Source of the DNA: GCA-2786165 sp964625775
GTDB taxonomy: Bacteria; Pseudomonadota; Gammaproteobacteria; Legionellales; Legionellaceae
Assembly (NCBI GenBank): GCA_964625775.1
Contig: CAZVEH010000003.1
Span: 1-64,000, forward strand
DNA: 64,000 nucleotides
Reading direction: 5' to 3'
Positions 34,946 to 43,517 of this stretch are shown one piece after another. The notes below the pieces were generated by a model that saw nothing but the letters and a program-made list of their open reading frames with translations, was not told where the DNA came from and did no database searches. Both the position numbers and the translations under genes were made by a program. Position 1 is the stretch's first letter; each line of letters begins with the position of its first letter.

Positions 34946-37291
34946 TTAAAATAAACTCTCATCAGAGTTTTGCGAATTTCCAGGTTCTGGGGATGACTCT
35001 TCATCCATTGGAGGTAATTCTGTTTCTTTGAAATACTCGGTAATGGTGTTGATTTGATTCGGCCTTGCACGCAATCCATTCACTGGATTAATGCCAAGCG
35101 AAATGATGCCAGGTGGGGGAATGAGTGTATGCTCAGGTTTGTCCTGAAGGGCGATTTTCATGAAGTCAATCCATAATGGTAAAGCCAAACGAGCAGCGTA
35201 CTCATGTAAGGGCTGTGGCGTATCAAAACCAATCCATGTGGTGACGACCAAATCTTGATTATAACCAGCAAACCAAGCATCTACTTGCTCATTGGTGGTG
35301 CCTGTTTTGCCTGCAATATCCTGACGGTTCAATACTTTTGCTGCACTAGCGGTGCCTTGTTGAATCACACCTTGTAAAGCAGAGTTGATTAAAAATGCAT
35401 TATCTGCTGGGATGACTCTAGGAGCAGCCATGTCAGCACCTGGCTCTTCTTCTGCACCAGGTACTTCAGTGGGTTTGGCTTGTAACAACACGTAGCCTTT
35501 GGTATTCGTGACGTGATCAATCAAGTAAGGTTCAACTTTATAGCCGCCATTGGCAAAAATCGCATAAGCGGCTGTTAGGTCAATTGGCGTGACGGTCAAA
35601 CTTCCCAGTGCCAAAGACAGTGCATGCGGCAGGCTGTTTTTTCTGAATCCGAAACGCGTTGCATATTCAATGGCATAATCAATGCCGATGTCATCCAAAA
35701 TACGAATTGAGACCAGGTTACGCGAGAGAGTGAGTGCTGCTTTTAAGCGAGTGGGTCCGCCAAATTTTAAATTATCATTATGCGGGCGCCATTCTGGTTG
35801 GCTGGGATCGCGAATCACAATCGGCGCGTCATTGATGACTGTAGCAAGGGTGTAGCCTTTATTTAAGGCTGCAGCATAAATAAAGGGTTTAAAGCTTGAT
35901 CCTGGTTGACGCTCTGATTGCGTGGCTCGATTGAATTTGCTTTTCTCGAAATTAAATCCACCGACTAAGGCTTGAATACCGCCATTGCTGGGGTTGAGGG
36001 CGATGAGTGCTACCTCTGCCTCTGGATTTTGCGAAAGCTCGTAGGATTCATTTTGTCGTTTGATATAGACGATATCACCCGCTTTTAATACTTGATGCGC
36101 ACTGGAAGGTGCGCGACCTACGTAGCCTTTCTTCAGCTCAGGGCGTGCCCAGGAGATACCTTCCCAAGGTAAAGTGATGGTTTCGTTTTTTTGAGTCACG
36201 GCAGTAGCGCTTTTCTCTTCCACAGAAAGAATTGCCACGGGCTGTAAATCACCGATTGTATGATATTGCTGGAGTGTCTTATGACGTATGCTAGGCGAAG
36301 TTAAAGATGAAATGTGCCCAATAGGACCTCGATAACCGTGACGACGATCATAGGCTAGCAAGTGATCTTCGGTGAGTTGATTGGCTGCGATTTGCAGGCG
36401 ACTATCGATCGTAGTGTATACCTTATATCCTCTGGTGTAGGCTTCTTGGCCGAAATGATCCACCAAAGATTGACGAATCATTTCCGCTACGTAAGGTGCG
36501 TGAACTTGTGGACTGGTCCCATGATAATATTCAATCAGAGGTTGTTGTAGTGCTTCATCGTATTGATCTGCGGTGATATATTTTTCTTCATACAAGCGTT
36601 CTAGAACGTGATCACGGCGTTTCTTAGCGGCTTTAGGATTGATGATGGGGTTGTGGGTAGAAGGTGCTTGGGGTAGGCCGGCTATCATAGCCAATTGAGC
36701 AATATTGAGTTCTTTTAATTGCTTACCATAATATATTTTTGCAGCAGCGCCGACACCATAAGCACGGTTACCAAGATAAATTTGATTCAAATATAATTCT
36801 AGAATTTTTTCTTTGCTGAGCTCTTGATCGATTTTGATGGCCAGCATGATTTCGTTAAATTTACGTAAAAAAGTCTTTTTGCGATTGAGAAAGAAGTTTC
36901 TAGCGACCTGCATCGTGATGGTACTGCCGCCTTGTGATTTGGTGCCTGTTTGAATCATACTGACAGCGGCACGACCCAGGCCAAATATATCGACACCAGG
37001 ATGATCAAAAAACCGTTGGTCTTCTGTGGCCAATAAAGCATGAACTAACGTGGCTGGAATTTGGTCATACGTCAGTGGAATACGTCTTTTTTCACCATAT
37101 TCTTGAATCAACAACCCATCTTTGGTGAAAATTTGTAATGGAACTTGCAATTCCATGGTTTTGAGGGAGGCTACATCAGGAAGTTGGCTTTGTGCGTACA
37201 CGTACAGTACAATCACACAGGTCATTACGACAAATAAAAGACTCAATAACGCCCAAAGACCCGATTTCCAAAAATACGATAGTTTTTTCAA
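34946..37291 (-). CDS. mrcA: penicillin-binding protein 1A
   Basis: Bifunctional class A peptidoglycan synthase in the inner membrane. A single N-terminal membrane anchor (about residues 8-32) is followed by the glycosyltransferase domain with LATEDQRFFDHPGVD and QGGSTITMQVARN. The transpeptidase domain has the nucleophile motif SSFKP in RQPGSSFKPFIYA, the SRN motif in LTLSRNLVSI, and KTGTT in DIAGKTGTTNEQ. 781 residues is slightly below E. coli PBP1a (850). The end (SSPEPGNSQNSDESLF) is polar and low-complexity. acnA follows 14 bases downstream. Confidence 0.96.
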   Translation of the reverse strand: MKKLSYFWKSGLWALLSLLFVVMTCVIVLYVYAQSQLPDVASLKTMELQVPLQIFTKDGLLIQEYGEKRRIPLTYDQIPATLVHALLATEDQRFFDHPGVDIFGLGRAAVSMIQTGTKSQGGSTITMQVARNFFLNRKKTFLRKFNEIMLAIKIDQELSKEKILELYLNQIYLGNRAYGVGAAAKIYYGKQLKELNIAQLAMIAGLPQAPSTHNPIINPKAAKKRRDHVLERLYEEKYITADQYDEALQQPLIEYYHGTSPQVHAPYVAEMIRQSLVDHFGQEAYTRGYKVYTTIDSRLQIAANQLTEDHLLAYDRRHGYRGPIGHISSLTSPSIRHKTLQQYHTIGDLQPVAILSVEEKSATAVTQKNETITLPWEGISWARPELKKGYVGRAPSSAHQVLKAGDIVYIKRQNESYELSQNPEAEVALIALNPSNGGIQALVGGFNFEKSKFNRATQSERQPGSSFKPFIYAAALNKGYTLATVINDAPIVIRDPSQPEWRPHNDNLKFGGPTRLKAALTLSRNLVSIRILDDIGIDYAIEYATRFGFRKNSLPHALSLALGSLTVTPIDLTAAYAIFANGGYKVEPYLIDHVTNTKGYVLLQAKPTEVPGAEEEPGADMAAPRVIPADNAFLINSALQGVIQQGTASAAKVLNRQDIAGKTGTTNEQVDAWFAGYNQDLVVTTWIGFDTPQPLHEYAARLALPLWIDFMKIALQDKPEHTLIPPPGIISLGINPVNGLRARPNQINTITEYFKETELPPMDEESSPEPGNSQNSDESLF

Positions 37292-37621
37292 CTCAAATTG
37301 ACCTCAGTGATTGCAACAAGCCAACACCCTGACAAATTCTACATTATAAACGTTGAACCATACGTTGCAACCTTATTTGGTTCGTACGGACGAAAAAACA
37401 CCGAACCATGCGTACCCGGCTTTTCAATGATCAGAATTCACCATTATTAATGGGTGAATTTGATCATATTCGTGCTAGAAATTCAAAACATATTCATCAT
37501 GGTATGATCTTGCCCTGAGAGTCGATGAGGTTGACTTTGCATTATTTTAATATTTTGACTATGATAATAATCGGACTATGCTTCAATTTTTAGTGATAAT
37601 TATAATTTAAGGATAAGGACG
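37292..37621. promoter_or_regulatory. intergenic region with a long imperfect palindrome
   Basis: Divergent gap between mrcA and the Cys-rich gene. TGATCAGAATTCACC at 37428-37442 pairs with GGTGAATTTGATCA at 37453-37466 with an occasional mismatch, giving about 13 base pairs around an ATTATTAAT-type centre. Such a symmetrical site between divergent genes could bind a regulator. GAACCATACG-like half sites (37354-37363 and 37404-37413) also recur. Nothing coding is seen. Confidence 0.4.
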
Positions 37622-37942
37622 ATGAAAAAAAATATATGGAAATTAGTGTGATTGATTACTGCTGCGGCACTGGCTGTCTGTTGTACAGTGGCTAACGCTG
37701 ATGTTAGCCTCTCCTGCTCGAATTACAATCTCTCGGATAGCAAATACCATAAATGTGGTTGCTCATCAAAATCTATATCACATGACTATGGAGACTCTCA
37801 TGCAGGCGGGTGCGCGTGCGCGCTTGACGACCGTGGGAATAACACTAGCAGTGCAACTTGGTCATGCCAGGCAGGAAAGAATGGGAAATCTGACTGTCGG
37901 TGTGTGGTAAACACCGGGGTTAATTGCGACTCCCACTGTTAG
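37622..37942 (+). pseudogene. Cys-rich secreted protein gene with TGA in its signal peptide
   Basis: A good ribosome-binding site (AAGGATAAGGACG) precedes ATG 37622. The reading MKKNIWKLV-stop-LITAAALAVCCTVANA is a normal signal peptide except that codon 10 is TGA (37649-37651). Beyond it the frame stays open for 96 codons. The mature part (from DVSLSCSN) has about 12 Cys in pairs, for example KCGCSSK, GGCACALDD, DCRCVV and CDSHC. A TTG at 37652 lacks a ribosome-binding site and would remove the basic N-region. It is most simply a recent nonsense mutation (for example TGG to TGA). The protein is similar in style to the Cys-rich gene at 50855-51118. Confidence 0.65.
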
Positions 37943-38672
37943 GGAAAAGCTATTCTCAAGTTGTTATGTAAGCACTTCTTCAAGTTTAATGAGTATGTTG
38001 TACAATTTTTTGTTAATTCACTTCTATAAAATTTAAGAAGGTAAGACCATTTATAATGGTCTTACCTGGATGATGTATTGGTGTCATGCAAATTTTGAGA
38101 CTTTAGTTGGAATTGATATCTAAAGTAGGCACGACTTTTTTGGCCTTTGGCTAAGATTATAATTAAAAATATTGCTTCAAGCTTACTCATGGACCTACGC
38201 TACTTGACAGGGCTACCGCACGTGGTGCTTAAAAAACATCATGTAGGGCGCGTGCCCGCCATTGTGCCTGAATCTGGTGGGCACGTCGCTGGCGCTCCTT
38301 TACCCACCGTACATGTTTTATGCTAAATGAAGCGACCAAATATCTCGTGCTTGATTTTGAAGCACACATGCGCGCTTGCCCTGCGCTACTTGATTTTCCC
38401 CTGATTTTTTGGATACCCTGTAATATAATCACTTTTCATTAATAAGCGGTAATAGATATTCAATCCAAGTTTTAGTCAAGAAGAACGAAGAATAAATTAT
38501 TTCAATTTCGCTGATTAGCTGGTGAGAGAAAATAAATTCACTGTATGCTCAATAGAAAAAATACTAGAAATTCCTCGTGTTAATCCATACCATACAGACT
38601 TTAAAAAACTTTATGGAACCGAACTTACGCAATGACTTCCAGATGTTTTTTATAAGGCCGCTTCGTATCTCA
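37943..38672. other. gene-free stretch with hairpins and relics
   Basis: It contains a perfect 11-bp hairpin GGTAAGACCAT/ATGGTCTTACC at 38040-38066, likely ending the Cys-rich transcript. An imperfect inverted repeat runs at about 38239-38316 (CATGTAGGG...CGTGCCCGCC / GGTGGGCACG...CCGTACATG), which resembles a dispersed repeat. On the + strand about 38535-38635 is open and reads like the end of a protein (KILEIPRVNPYHTDFKKLYG, then TGA at 38633), possibly a gene relic. Confidence 0.4.
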
Positions 38673-39074
38673 ATGCATACCAAGAAAATTTTATGGCTCT
38701 TGCTTCATGGATTTTTTCCATTGGTCCTTCAGGCCAAATCACTCTCTTACATTAAGATTACGGGGATTACGAATGAGCCATTGATAAACACAGAAAATCG
38801 GTTAAGTGATCTTTATAAGGACAAATCTATTTTTCAGGAGTCTACTGACGCGTTACGTTTACAAATTGCAACAGCACTCAAACCTTATGGCTATTTTAAG
38901 CCTGATATTACTATCCATACGGATCAAACAAAACATACGGTTGATATTGATGTGAGACTTGGACCGCCGTTGCGTATCACGACCTGTAGTATTCTGGTTT
39001 TAGGCGAAGGTGTGCAAAATGCGGAAATTCAGAGGGTGCGACATCAGCTGCCTATCAAGGTTGATCTCCCCTGA
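38673..39074 (+). pseudogene. truncated TamA-like translocation assembly protein (N-terminal POTRA part)
   Basis: From MHTKKILWLLLHGFF a signal peptide (ending VLQAKS) leads into the first POTRA-like domain typical of the autotransporter-assembly protein TamA: IKITGITNEPLINTENRL, then IATALKPYGYFKPDIT and VRLGPPLRITTCSILVLGEG. A full TamA has about 580 residues with two more POTRA domains and a 16-strand barrel; here the frame stops after about 133 residues and no barrel follows. It is therefore a 5' fragment, probably non-functional unless the short periplasmic domain has been retained. An intact copy may exist elsewhere. Confidence 0.65.
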
Positions 39075-39149
39075 TAACCCTGTATCTTATCTCAAGGGCT
39101 GCGAGAAATGGCGTGTGTGCAGTTGTGTTTTATTTTCATTCAATTGAAT

Positions 39150-39199
39150 TTGCATTACCTCATTAAACAAACTAGAATAAGTAGTAATAAAGTATTACT
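39150..39199 (+). promoter_or_regulatory. promoter and palindromic operator of the toxin-antitoxin operon
   Basis: TTGCAT (39150-39155), a 17-base spacer and TAGAAT (39173-39178) form a sigma-70 promoter. Directly downstream, AGTAATA-AAG-TATTACT (39183-39199) is a perfect 7-3-7 palindrome, well placed as the operator for the ribbon-helix-helix antitoxin that autoregulates the operon. Confidence 0.65.
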
Positions 39200-39213
39200 T
39201 TAAGGTTTTTATC

Positions 39214-39456
39214 ATGAGCGTTGCCAAAATTGCAATATCAATGGACGATCAATTACTCACAAAACTCGATCAATTTATTGCTCAAAAAAAATTTAAAACA
39301 CGCAGCCAAGCCATTCAAATGGCCGTCCGTGAAACCATTCTACGCTTGGATCATGAGTGTTTAATTCATGCCTGTGCTCAATTGGATTCAACATATGAAC
39401 AAACAGTCGCAGACGAAGGACTAGAACAGGATAGCAATGAATGGCCAGAATTTTAA
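39214..39456 (+). CDS. ribbon-helix-helix antitoxin (MazE-type partner)
   Basis: An 80-residue protein whose first 45 residues form a CopG/ribbon-helix-helix DNA-binding fold: the strand AKIAISMDDQLLTKL, then FKTRSQAIQMAVRETI. The acidic C-terminal tail (TVADEGLEQDSNEWPEF) is the part expected to wrap and neutralise the toxin. It overlaps the downstream MazF gene by 16 bases, the typical antitoxin-first layout. A 7-3-7 palindrome upstream is its probable operator. Confidence 0.88.
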   Translation: MSVAKIAISMDDQLLTKLDQFIAQKKFKTRSQAIQMAVRETILRLDHECLIHACAQLDSTYEQTVADEGLEQDSNEWPEF

Positions 39457-39776
39457 GAGGTGATGTTGTATGGGCGAACTTAAACCCTACAACAGGACAC
39501 GAACAATCAGGGCATCGTCCTGTGTTAATTTTAAGTCATGATATTTTTAATGAAAAATCAGGCACCGTTATTGCCGTTGTCATCACCAGCCAACCACAAA
39601 AAGCGGGCTTTCCTTTAACATTACAATTACGTGATAAACTAACGCATAAAACAGCGTGGGTTAAAATAAGTCAAATTCGAACATTGTCCACACTAAGATT
39701 AGGGAAGGCCATAGGGCGTGTTACGGATGATGAACTTCAAAACGTATTGGATGGATTAAATCGCATTCTGAATTGA
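39441..39776 (+). CDS. MazF/PemK-type mRNA interferase toxin
   Basis: A 111-residue endoribonuclease toxin of the MazF/PemK family that cleaves mRNA at short sequences when free of antitoxin. The start RGDVVWANLNPTTGHEQSGH is the family signature, followed by RPVLILSHDIFN, VVITSQPQ and KISQIRTLSTLRLGKAIG. The conserved Arg (in GHRPVLIL) and Thr/Ser of the active site are present, so it is probably active. It is the second gene of a two-gene operon with the ribbon-helix-helix antitoxin. Confidence 0.92.
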   Translation: MARILRGDVVWANLNPTTGHEQSGHRPVLILSHDIFNEKSGTVIAVVITSQPQKAGFPLTLQLRDKLTHKTAWVKISQIRTLSTLRLGKAIGRVTDDELQNVLDGLNRILN

Positions 39777-39859
39777 GCAACATGCTTGATAACCCTCTCT
39801 CGTCAATCCTCTCCCCACGCGCAGTGGAAAGCAGGGTATTGGCGGTACCTGGGGTACGT

Positions 39860-40465
39860 TTATTGGTGGCAATCGTTGGCTTGTTTCAGATAATCGCGAT
39901 GCAGGCGTAATACGTTTTTTTGTAAAGCTTCGAAGCTGCCAGTGTTCATCAGGATATCATCCGCTACCGCTCGATACACGGATTCACTCGCCTGGGTTTG
40001 TAATATGTGAGTTGCATGATGCGCTGAGCTCTGGTCGCGTTGGATGATACGTTCAATTTGTAGAGCAGGATCAGCCAAAATTAATAAGATGCGATTCAAA
40101 TACGCATAATCCTTTTTATTCGTCAATAAAGGGATTTCAATCATGTAATAAACACTGGGTGGCGTTTGAATCATAGTTTCAATCTCTTTTCGAATCAAAG
40201 GATGCAGCAACTGTTCTAACCATATACGTTCTTTAGGATGCTGGATGATATGCTCGCGTAGGTGTGATCGTTTGAGATTTCCGGTGTCATCCAGCATGGA
40301 TTGGCCAAAATGTGCGATGATCTGTACTAATGCGGGTTGCCCAGCTGCAGTGAGTTGTTTGGCAATCAGATCAGCATTGATAAGGTCAACGCCAAGAGCA
40401 GCAAACAAAGAAGCCACGGTTGATTTTCCGCTGGCAATTGATCCTGTCAAGCCTACACAGTACAT
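39860..40465 (-). CDS. coaE: dephospho-CoA kinase CoaE
   Basis: Last enzyme of CoA synthesis: phosphorylates the ribose 3'-OH of dephospho-CoA. The P-loop GLTGSIASGKST is at residues 5-16, followed by GVDLINADLIAKQL (substrate Asp) and EIPLLTNKKDYAYLNRILLI-type core. 201 residues is standard. It overlaps the end of bioA by 13 bases, so bioA-coaE form an operon. This links biotin and CoA supply genes. Confidence 0.94.
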   Translation of the reverse strand: MYCVGLTGSIASGKSTVASLFAALGVDLINADLIAKQLTAAGQPALVQIIAHFGQSMLDDTGNLKRSHLREHIIQHPKERIWLEQLLHPLIRKEIETMIQTPPSVYYMIEIPLLTNKKDYAYLNRILLILADPALQIERIIQRDQSSAHHATHILQTQASESVYRAVADDILMNTGSFEALQKNVLRLHRDYLKQANDCHQ

Positions 40466-41784
40466 ACATCCCTCGCTAATACCTTTTGAATTGCTTTATA
40501 GGTGATATCTGCAAGTTGGTCAATCGTAGTGTGAGAGGTATTGAGGGGTGGGAACCAATACAACGTCTTGTCGATTGGGCGTAAGAGTGCGCCGTATTCT
40601 TGAGCCGCCTTTGCCAGCGCTCGACTGAAATTGGGGTGTATGCCTGAGAAATCAGCGGCCACAATGGCGCCTAAAGTACGGCTGGGCGTGAAGTATCCCG
40701 TCGCAGTGATGACTTCATTGAAGCGCTGATGCATATAGGCACCTAAATCACGTGCTTGCTGATTGATGTCTTCTGTTCGCATTGTTTGTACCGTAGCTAG
40801 CGCTGCCGCAATACCCAAAGGATTACCGCTATAGGTGTGAGAATGCAAAAAGCATCGTTTGGGATCCTCTTCGTGATAAAACAATTCAAAAATATCGTGG
40901 TCAATCAATACGCAGCTTAAAGGCACGGTGCCTGAGGTCAGCCCTTTTGAGAGACAAATCATGTCAGGATCAATGTTCGCATGGTGACTAGCCAGCCATT
41001 CTCCTGTTCGTCCTAAGCCAGTCATAATTTCATCAGCAATCACATAGATGTCATGCTGTTTGGCAAAATCTACCAGTTTTTTTAGAAAATCAGCACTGTA
41101 GGGCCGTAATCCATTTGCACCTTGAATGACAGGTTCTAAAATGATGGCACAGACTTGATGTTTTAATGCATCCAGTTGGGGTAAAAACTGTGACCAACAC
41201 GCATGTGCGTTGTTCCATAAAGGATCTTGGCAGTTATTGACGTAGGGTATGGGATCTAGAAAATGACAGTTTACACCAAATGATGCCCAAGCATCTTTAT
41301 ACATACCCATGTCAGTAACGCTGAGTGCACCCAATGTTTCTCCGTGATAGGCGTGGCGTAAAGCAACGAATTGATTGCGTTGACGTTGGCCTTTGAGCGC
41401 GGTGGCTTGAATGGCTAATTTTAAAGCGATTTCGACGGCAGATGAACCATCGCTCGCAAAAAAAACATGTTGCTTCCCGCTGATGGCTGTTAATTCTTCC
41501 GCTAAGGCTACAATATTGGGATGAGTGGTGTTGGCTGAAATGACGTGCTCAAAGTGCTGAAGTTGCTGTTGGATGGCGGCTATAACAGCTGGATGCCCAT
41601 GCCCCAAGGACTTACACCACCAGCTTGAAATACCATCAATCAATTGTCCTTGATCAGTTTCTAAATAACTGCCCTTTGCACGGGTGATGATCAAAGGCGG
41701 ATCTTGTACAAGATTTTTCATAATAGTGCAAGGGTGCCAAACATGGTTCAAATCTTTGGCAATCAAGAGATCTGATGTGCGCAT
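40453..41784 (-). CDS. bioA: adenosylmethionine-8-amino-7-oxononanoate aminotransferase BioA
   Basis: PLP-dependent aminotransferase that makes 7,8-diaminopelargonate in biotin synthesis, using S-adenosylmethionine as amino donor. Hallmarks: HVWHPCTIMKN at the start, GISSWWCKSLGHGHP, SDGSSAVEIALKLA, and the PLP-binding Lys in LSKGLTSGTVPLS. 443 residues is typical. It is divergent from bioB and followed by coaE with a 13-base overlap. bioF, bioC, bioH and bioD are not in the window. Confidence 0.96.
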   Translation of the reverse strand: MRTSDLLIAKDLNHVWHPCTIMKNLVQDPPLIITRAKGSYLETDQGQLIDGISSWWCKSLGHGHPAVIAAIQQQLQHFEHVISANTTHPNIVALAEELTAISGKQHVFFASDGSSAVEIALKLAIQATALKGQRQRNQFVALRHAYHGETLGALSVTDMGMYKDAWASFGVNCHFLDPIPYVNNCQDPLWNNAHACWSQFLPQLDALKHQVCAIILEPVIQGANGLRPYSADFLKKLVDFAKQHDIYVIADEIMTGLGRTGEWLASHHANIDPDMICLSKGLTSGTVPLSCVLIDHDIFELFYHEEDPKRCFLHSHTYSGNPLGIAAALATVQTMRTEDINQQARDLGAYMHQRFNEVITATGYFTPSRTLGAIVAADFSGIHPNFSRALAKAAQEYGALLRPIDKTLYWFPPLNTSHTTIDQLADITYKAIQKVLARDVCTV

Positions 41785-41802
41785 GGTTTTTCGAAAGTCC
41801 TG

Positions 41803-41830
41803 TTGACAAATTGAGTAGGAACTTTATCAT
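41803..41830 (+). promoter_or_regulatory. bioB promoter
   Basis: TTGACA (41803-41808), a 16-base spacer and TATCAT (41825-41830) form a promoter reading toward bioB, whose ATG is at 41864. The 79-bp bioA-bioB gap contains no recognisable BirA operator (TTGTAAACC type), in keeping with the biotin ligase of this window lacking a DNA-binding domain. Confidence 0.55.
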
Positions 41831-41863
41831 GTTTAGCACTTATAAAACACCGGTGGTACTTTA

Positions 41864-42814
41864 ATGACTTTATCGCAGCGATGGACTGAAGCTCAAGTAA
41901 CAGAGATATATACGCTTTCATTCCCTGATTTGTTGTATCGGGCGCACACAATTCATCGTGAGCATCACGATCCTTCGGCCATTCAATTGGCACAATTATT
42001 GAGTATCAAAACGGGTGCCTGTCCTGAAGATTGTGGTTATTGCTCGCAAAGCGGTCATCATTCGACAAAGGTGGAAAAGGAAAGTTTAATGTCAGTGGAA
42101 GATGTACTGCAAAAAGCCCAGGAAGCCAAAGCCAATGGTGCGACACGTTTTTGCATGGGCGGCGCTTGGCGTAGTCCTCCGGAAAAAGCAATGCCGGCAT
42201 TGGCTGACATGATCAAAGGGGTAAAGGATATGGGTTTGGAAACCTGCATGACCTTAGGCATGCTGTCTCAAACACAAGCCGAAACCCTGAAAACCGCAGG
42301 TTTAGACTATTACAATCACAATATTGATACCTCACCAAGCTATTACGACAAAGTGATCACCACGCGTACGTTTGGTGATCGCTTAGAAACATTGGAGCGT
42401 GTACGCCAAGCTGGCATTTCTGTTTGTTGTGGGGGGATTTTGGGTCTTGGCGAAACTCGCGAGGATCGCATAGAGTTTTTATTGACTTTGGCCAATTTGG
42501 AAACTCCGCCAGAAAGTGTCCCCATCAATCGATTGATTCCTGTTGAGGGAACACCTTTGGCCAATGCTCAGCAAGTCGAGGGGATCGAATTGGTACGCAC
42601 TGTTGCAACAGCACGTATTTTAATGCCTACCTCCGCAGTACGATTGACGGCAGGACGTACAGAGATGAGTGATGAGTTGCAGGCGTTGTGTTTTTTTGCA
42701 GGCGCAAATTCGATTTTTATCGGTAATAAACTATTGACCGAAGCAAACCCGCAAATGGACAAAGATGAACAATTATTCCATAAACTGGGTGTGAAGGCTT
42801 GTGTTGCTGGATGA
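41864..42814 (+). CDS. bioB: biotin synthase BioB
   Basis: Radical-SAM enzyme that inserts sulphur into dethiobiotin. The 4Fe-4S ligands are C53, C57 and C60 in CPEDCGYCSQSGHH. CMGGAWRSP, YYNHNIDTSPSYY, GLGETREDR and the C-terminal RLTAGRTEMSDE complete the family signature. 316 residues is the usual size. It diverges from bioA and overlaps tadA by 14 bases. Confidence 0.97.
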   Translation: MTLSQRWTEAQVTEIYTLSFPDLLYRAHTIHREHHDPSAIQLAQLLSIKTGACPEDCGYCSQSGHHSTKVEKESLMSVEDVLQKAQEAKANGATRFCMGGAWRSPPEKAMPALADMIKGVKDMGLETCMTLGMLSQTQAETLKTAGLDYYNHNIDTSPSYYDKVITTRTFGDRLETLERVRQAGISVCCGGILGLGETREDRIEFLLTLANLETPPESVPINRLIPVEGTPLANAQQVEGIELVRTVATARILMPTSAVRLTAGRTEMSDELQALCFFAGANSIFIGNKLLTEANPQMDKDEQLFHKLGVKACVAG

Positions 42815-43256
42815 TGAGTATTGGATGCATCAGGCCCTCGATCTGGCGCGACAAGCGTGGGATGAAGGTGAGGTGCCTGTAGGTGCTGTACTCATTGATG
42901 AGCAACAGCATTTATTAGGATCTGGGTACAATCAAGTGATTCAACGCCATGATCCTACGGCGCACGCAGAATTGCTTGCATTGCGGGGTGCAGGCGCGTC
43001 GATGAATAATTATCGTTTGAACCACACCACACTGTATGTGACCTTGGAGCCCTGTTGTATGTGCGCGGGTGCTTTAGTGCATGCGCGTTTGAAACGTTTG
43101 GTCTTTGGCGCCTTTGATCCTAAAACAGGGGCAGCGGGTTCAGTATTTGATATTTTGACGAGTGATACTTTGAATCACCGTGTCGCTGTCGCAGGGGGAT
43201 GTTTGGAAGACGCATGCAGTTCCATGCTCAAGCGTTTTTTCAAAGAACGGCGTTAA
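42801..43256 (+). CDS. tadA: tRNA-specific adenosine deaminase TadA
   Basis: Zinc deaminase that converts A34 of tRNA-Arg(ACG) to inosine. The catalytic HAE is at residues 55-57 and the Zn-binding PCCMC at 84-88. The start is at GTG 42801 (or TTG 42804, better spaced after GAAGG); the Met at 42825 would remove the DEYWMHQAL lead that matches E. coli TadA. It overlaps bioB by 14 bases. The 10-bp duplication of the MITE at 43262 covers the tadA stop codon, so the element inserted just at the gene's end without damaging it. Confidence 0.94.
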   Translation: MLLDDEYWMHQALDLARQAWDEGEVPVGAVLIDEQQHLLGSGYNQVIQRHDPTAHAELLALRGAGASMNNYRLNHTTLYVTLEPCCMCAGALVHARLKRLVFGAFDPKTGAAGSVFDILTSDTLNHRVAVAGGCLEDACSSMLKRFFKERR

Positions 43257-43261
43257 ACTTA

Positions 43262-43436
43262 CAGGGTGAGATCACGTCTGAATGAATATTAGTCTAATCT
43301 TCGTCTTTGCGAACGAAGTGAAGCAATCCAGATCGATTCTCCATTGAAATACCGATCTGGATTGCTTCGCTATCGCTCGCAAAGACAATGTATTGCTTTA
43401 AGTGATACAAATTAATTCACTCATGCGGTTACCCTG
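43262..43436. mobile_element. 175-bp miniature element (MITE), copy B, with 10-bp target duplication
   Basis: Reverse-oriented copy of the element at 9373-9547, same length and over 90% identical by eye. It begins CAGGGTGAGATC and ends GCGGTTACCCTG. GTTAAACTTA at 43252-43261 is repeated exactly at 43437-43446. Since this flanking decamer differs from that of copy A (CAAGAGTTAT), each is a true target-site duplication and not part of the element. Confidence 0.87.
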
Positions 43437-43517
43437 GTTAAACTTATTCCGCGATTTCCTTTTCTGATAATTTCAGCTAAGATTAAGGCTATCTAAATAA
43501 GCACTGAGTTGGTTGCG

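Noticed and set aside
37649..37651. TGA as a recoded (selenocysteine or tryptophan) codon
   Set aside because: No selenocysteine insertion hairpin is evident, other genes here use TGA as stop (for example tilS/MFS/rnhB junctions), and a nonsense mutation in a signal peptide is simpler.
38229..38432. 67-codon minus-strand frame
   Set aside because: It lies in a hairpin-rich repeat-like stretch (CGTGCCCGCC/GGTGGGCACG) and its sequence has no protein-like character.
41785..41863. BirA operator or BioR site between bioA and bioB
   Set aside because: No TTGTAAACC-N14/15-GGTTTACAA or TTATCTATAA match. TTTAT...ATAAA around 41823-41847 is too weak to call.
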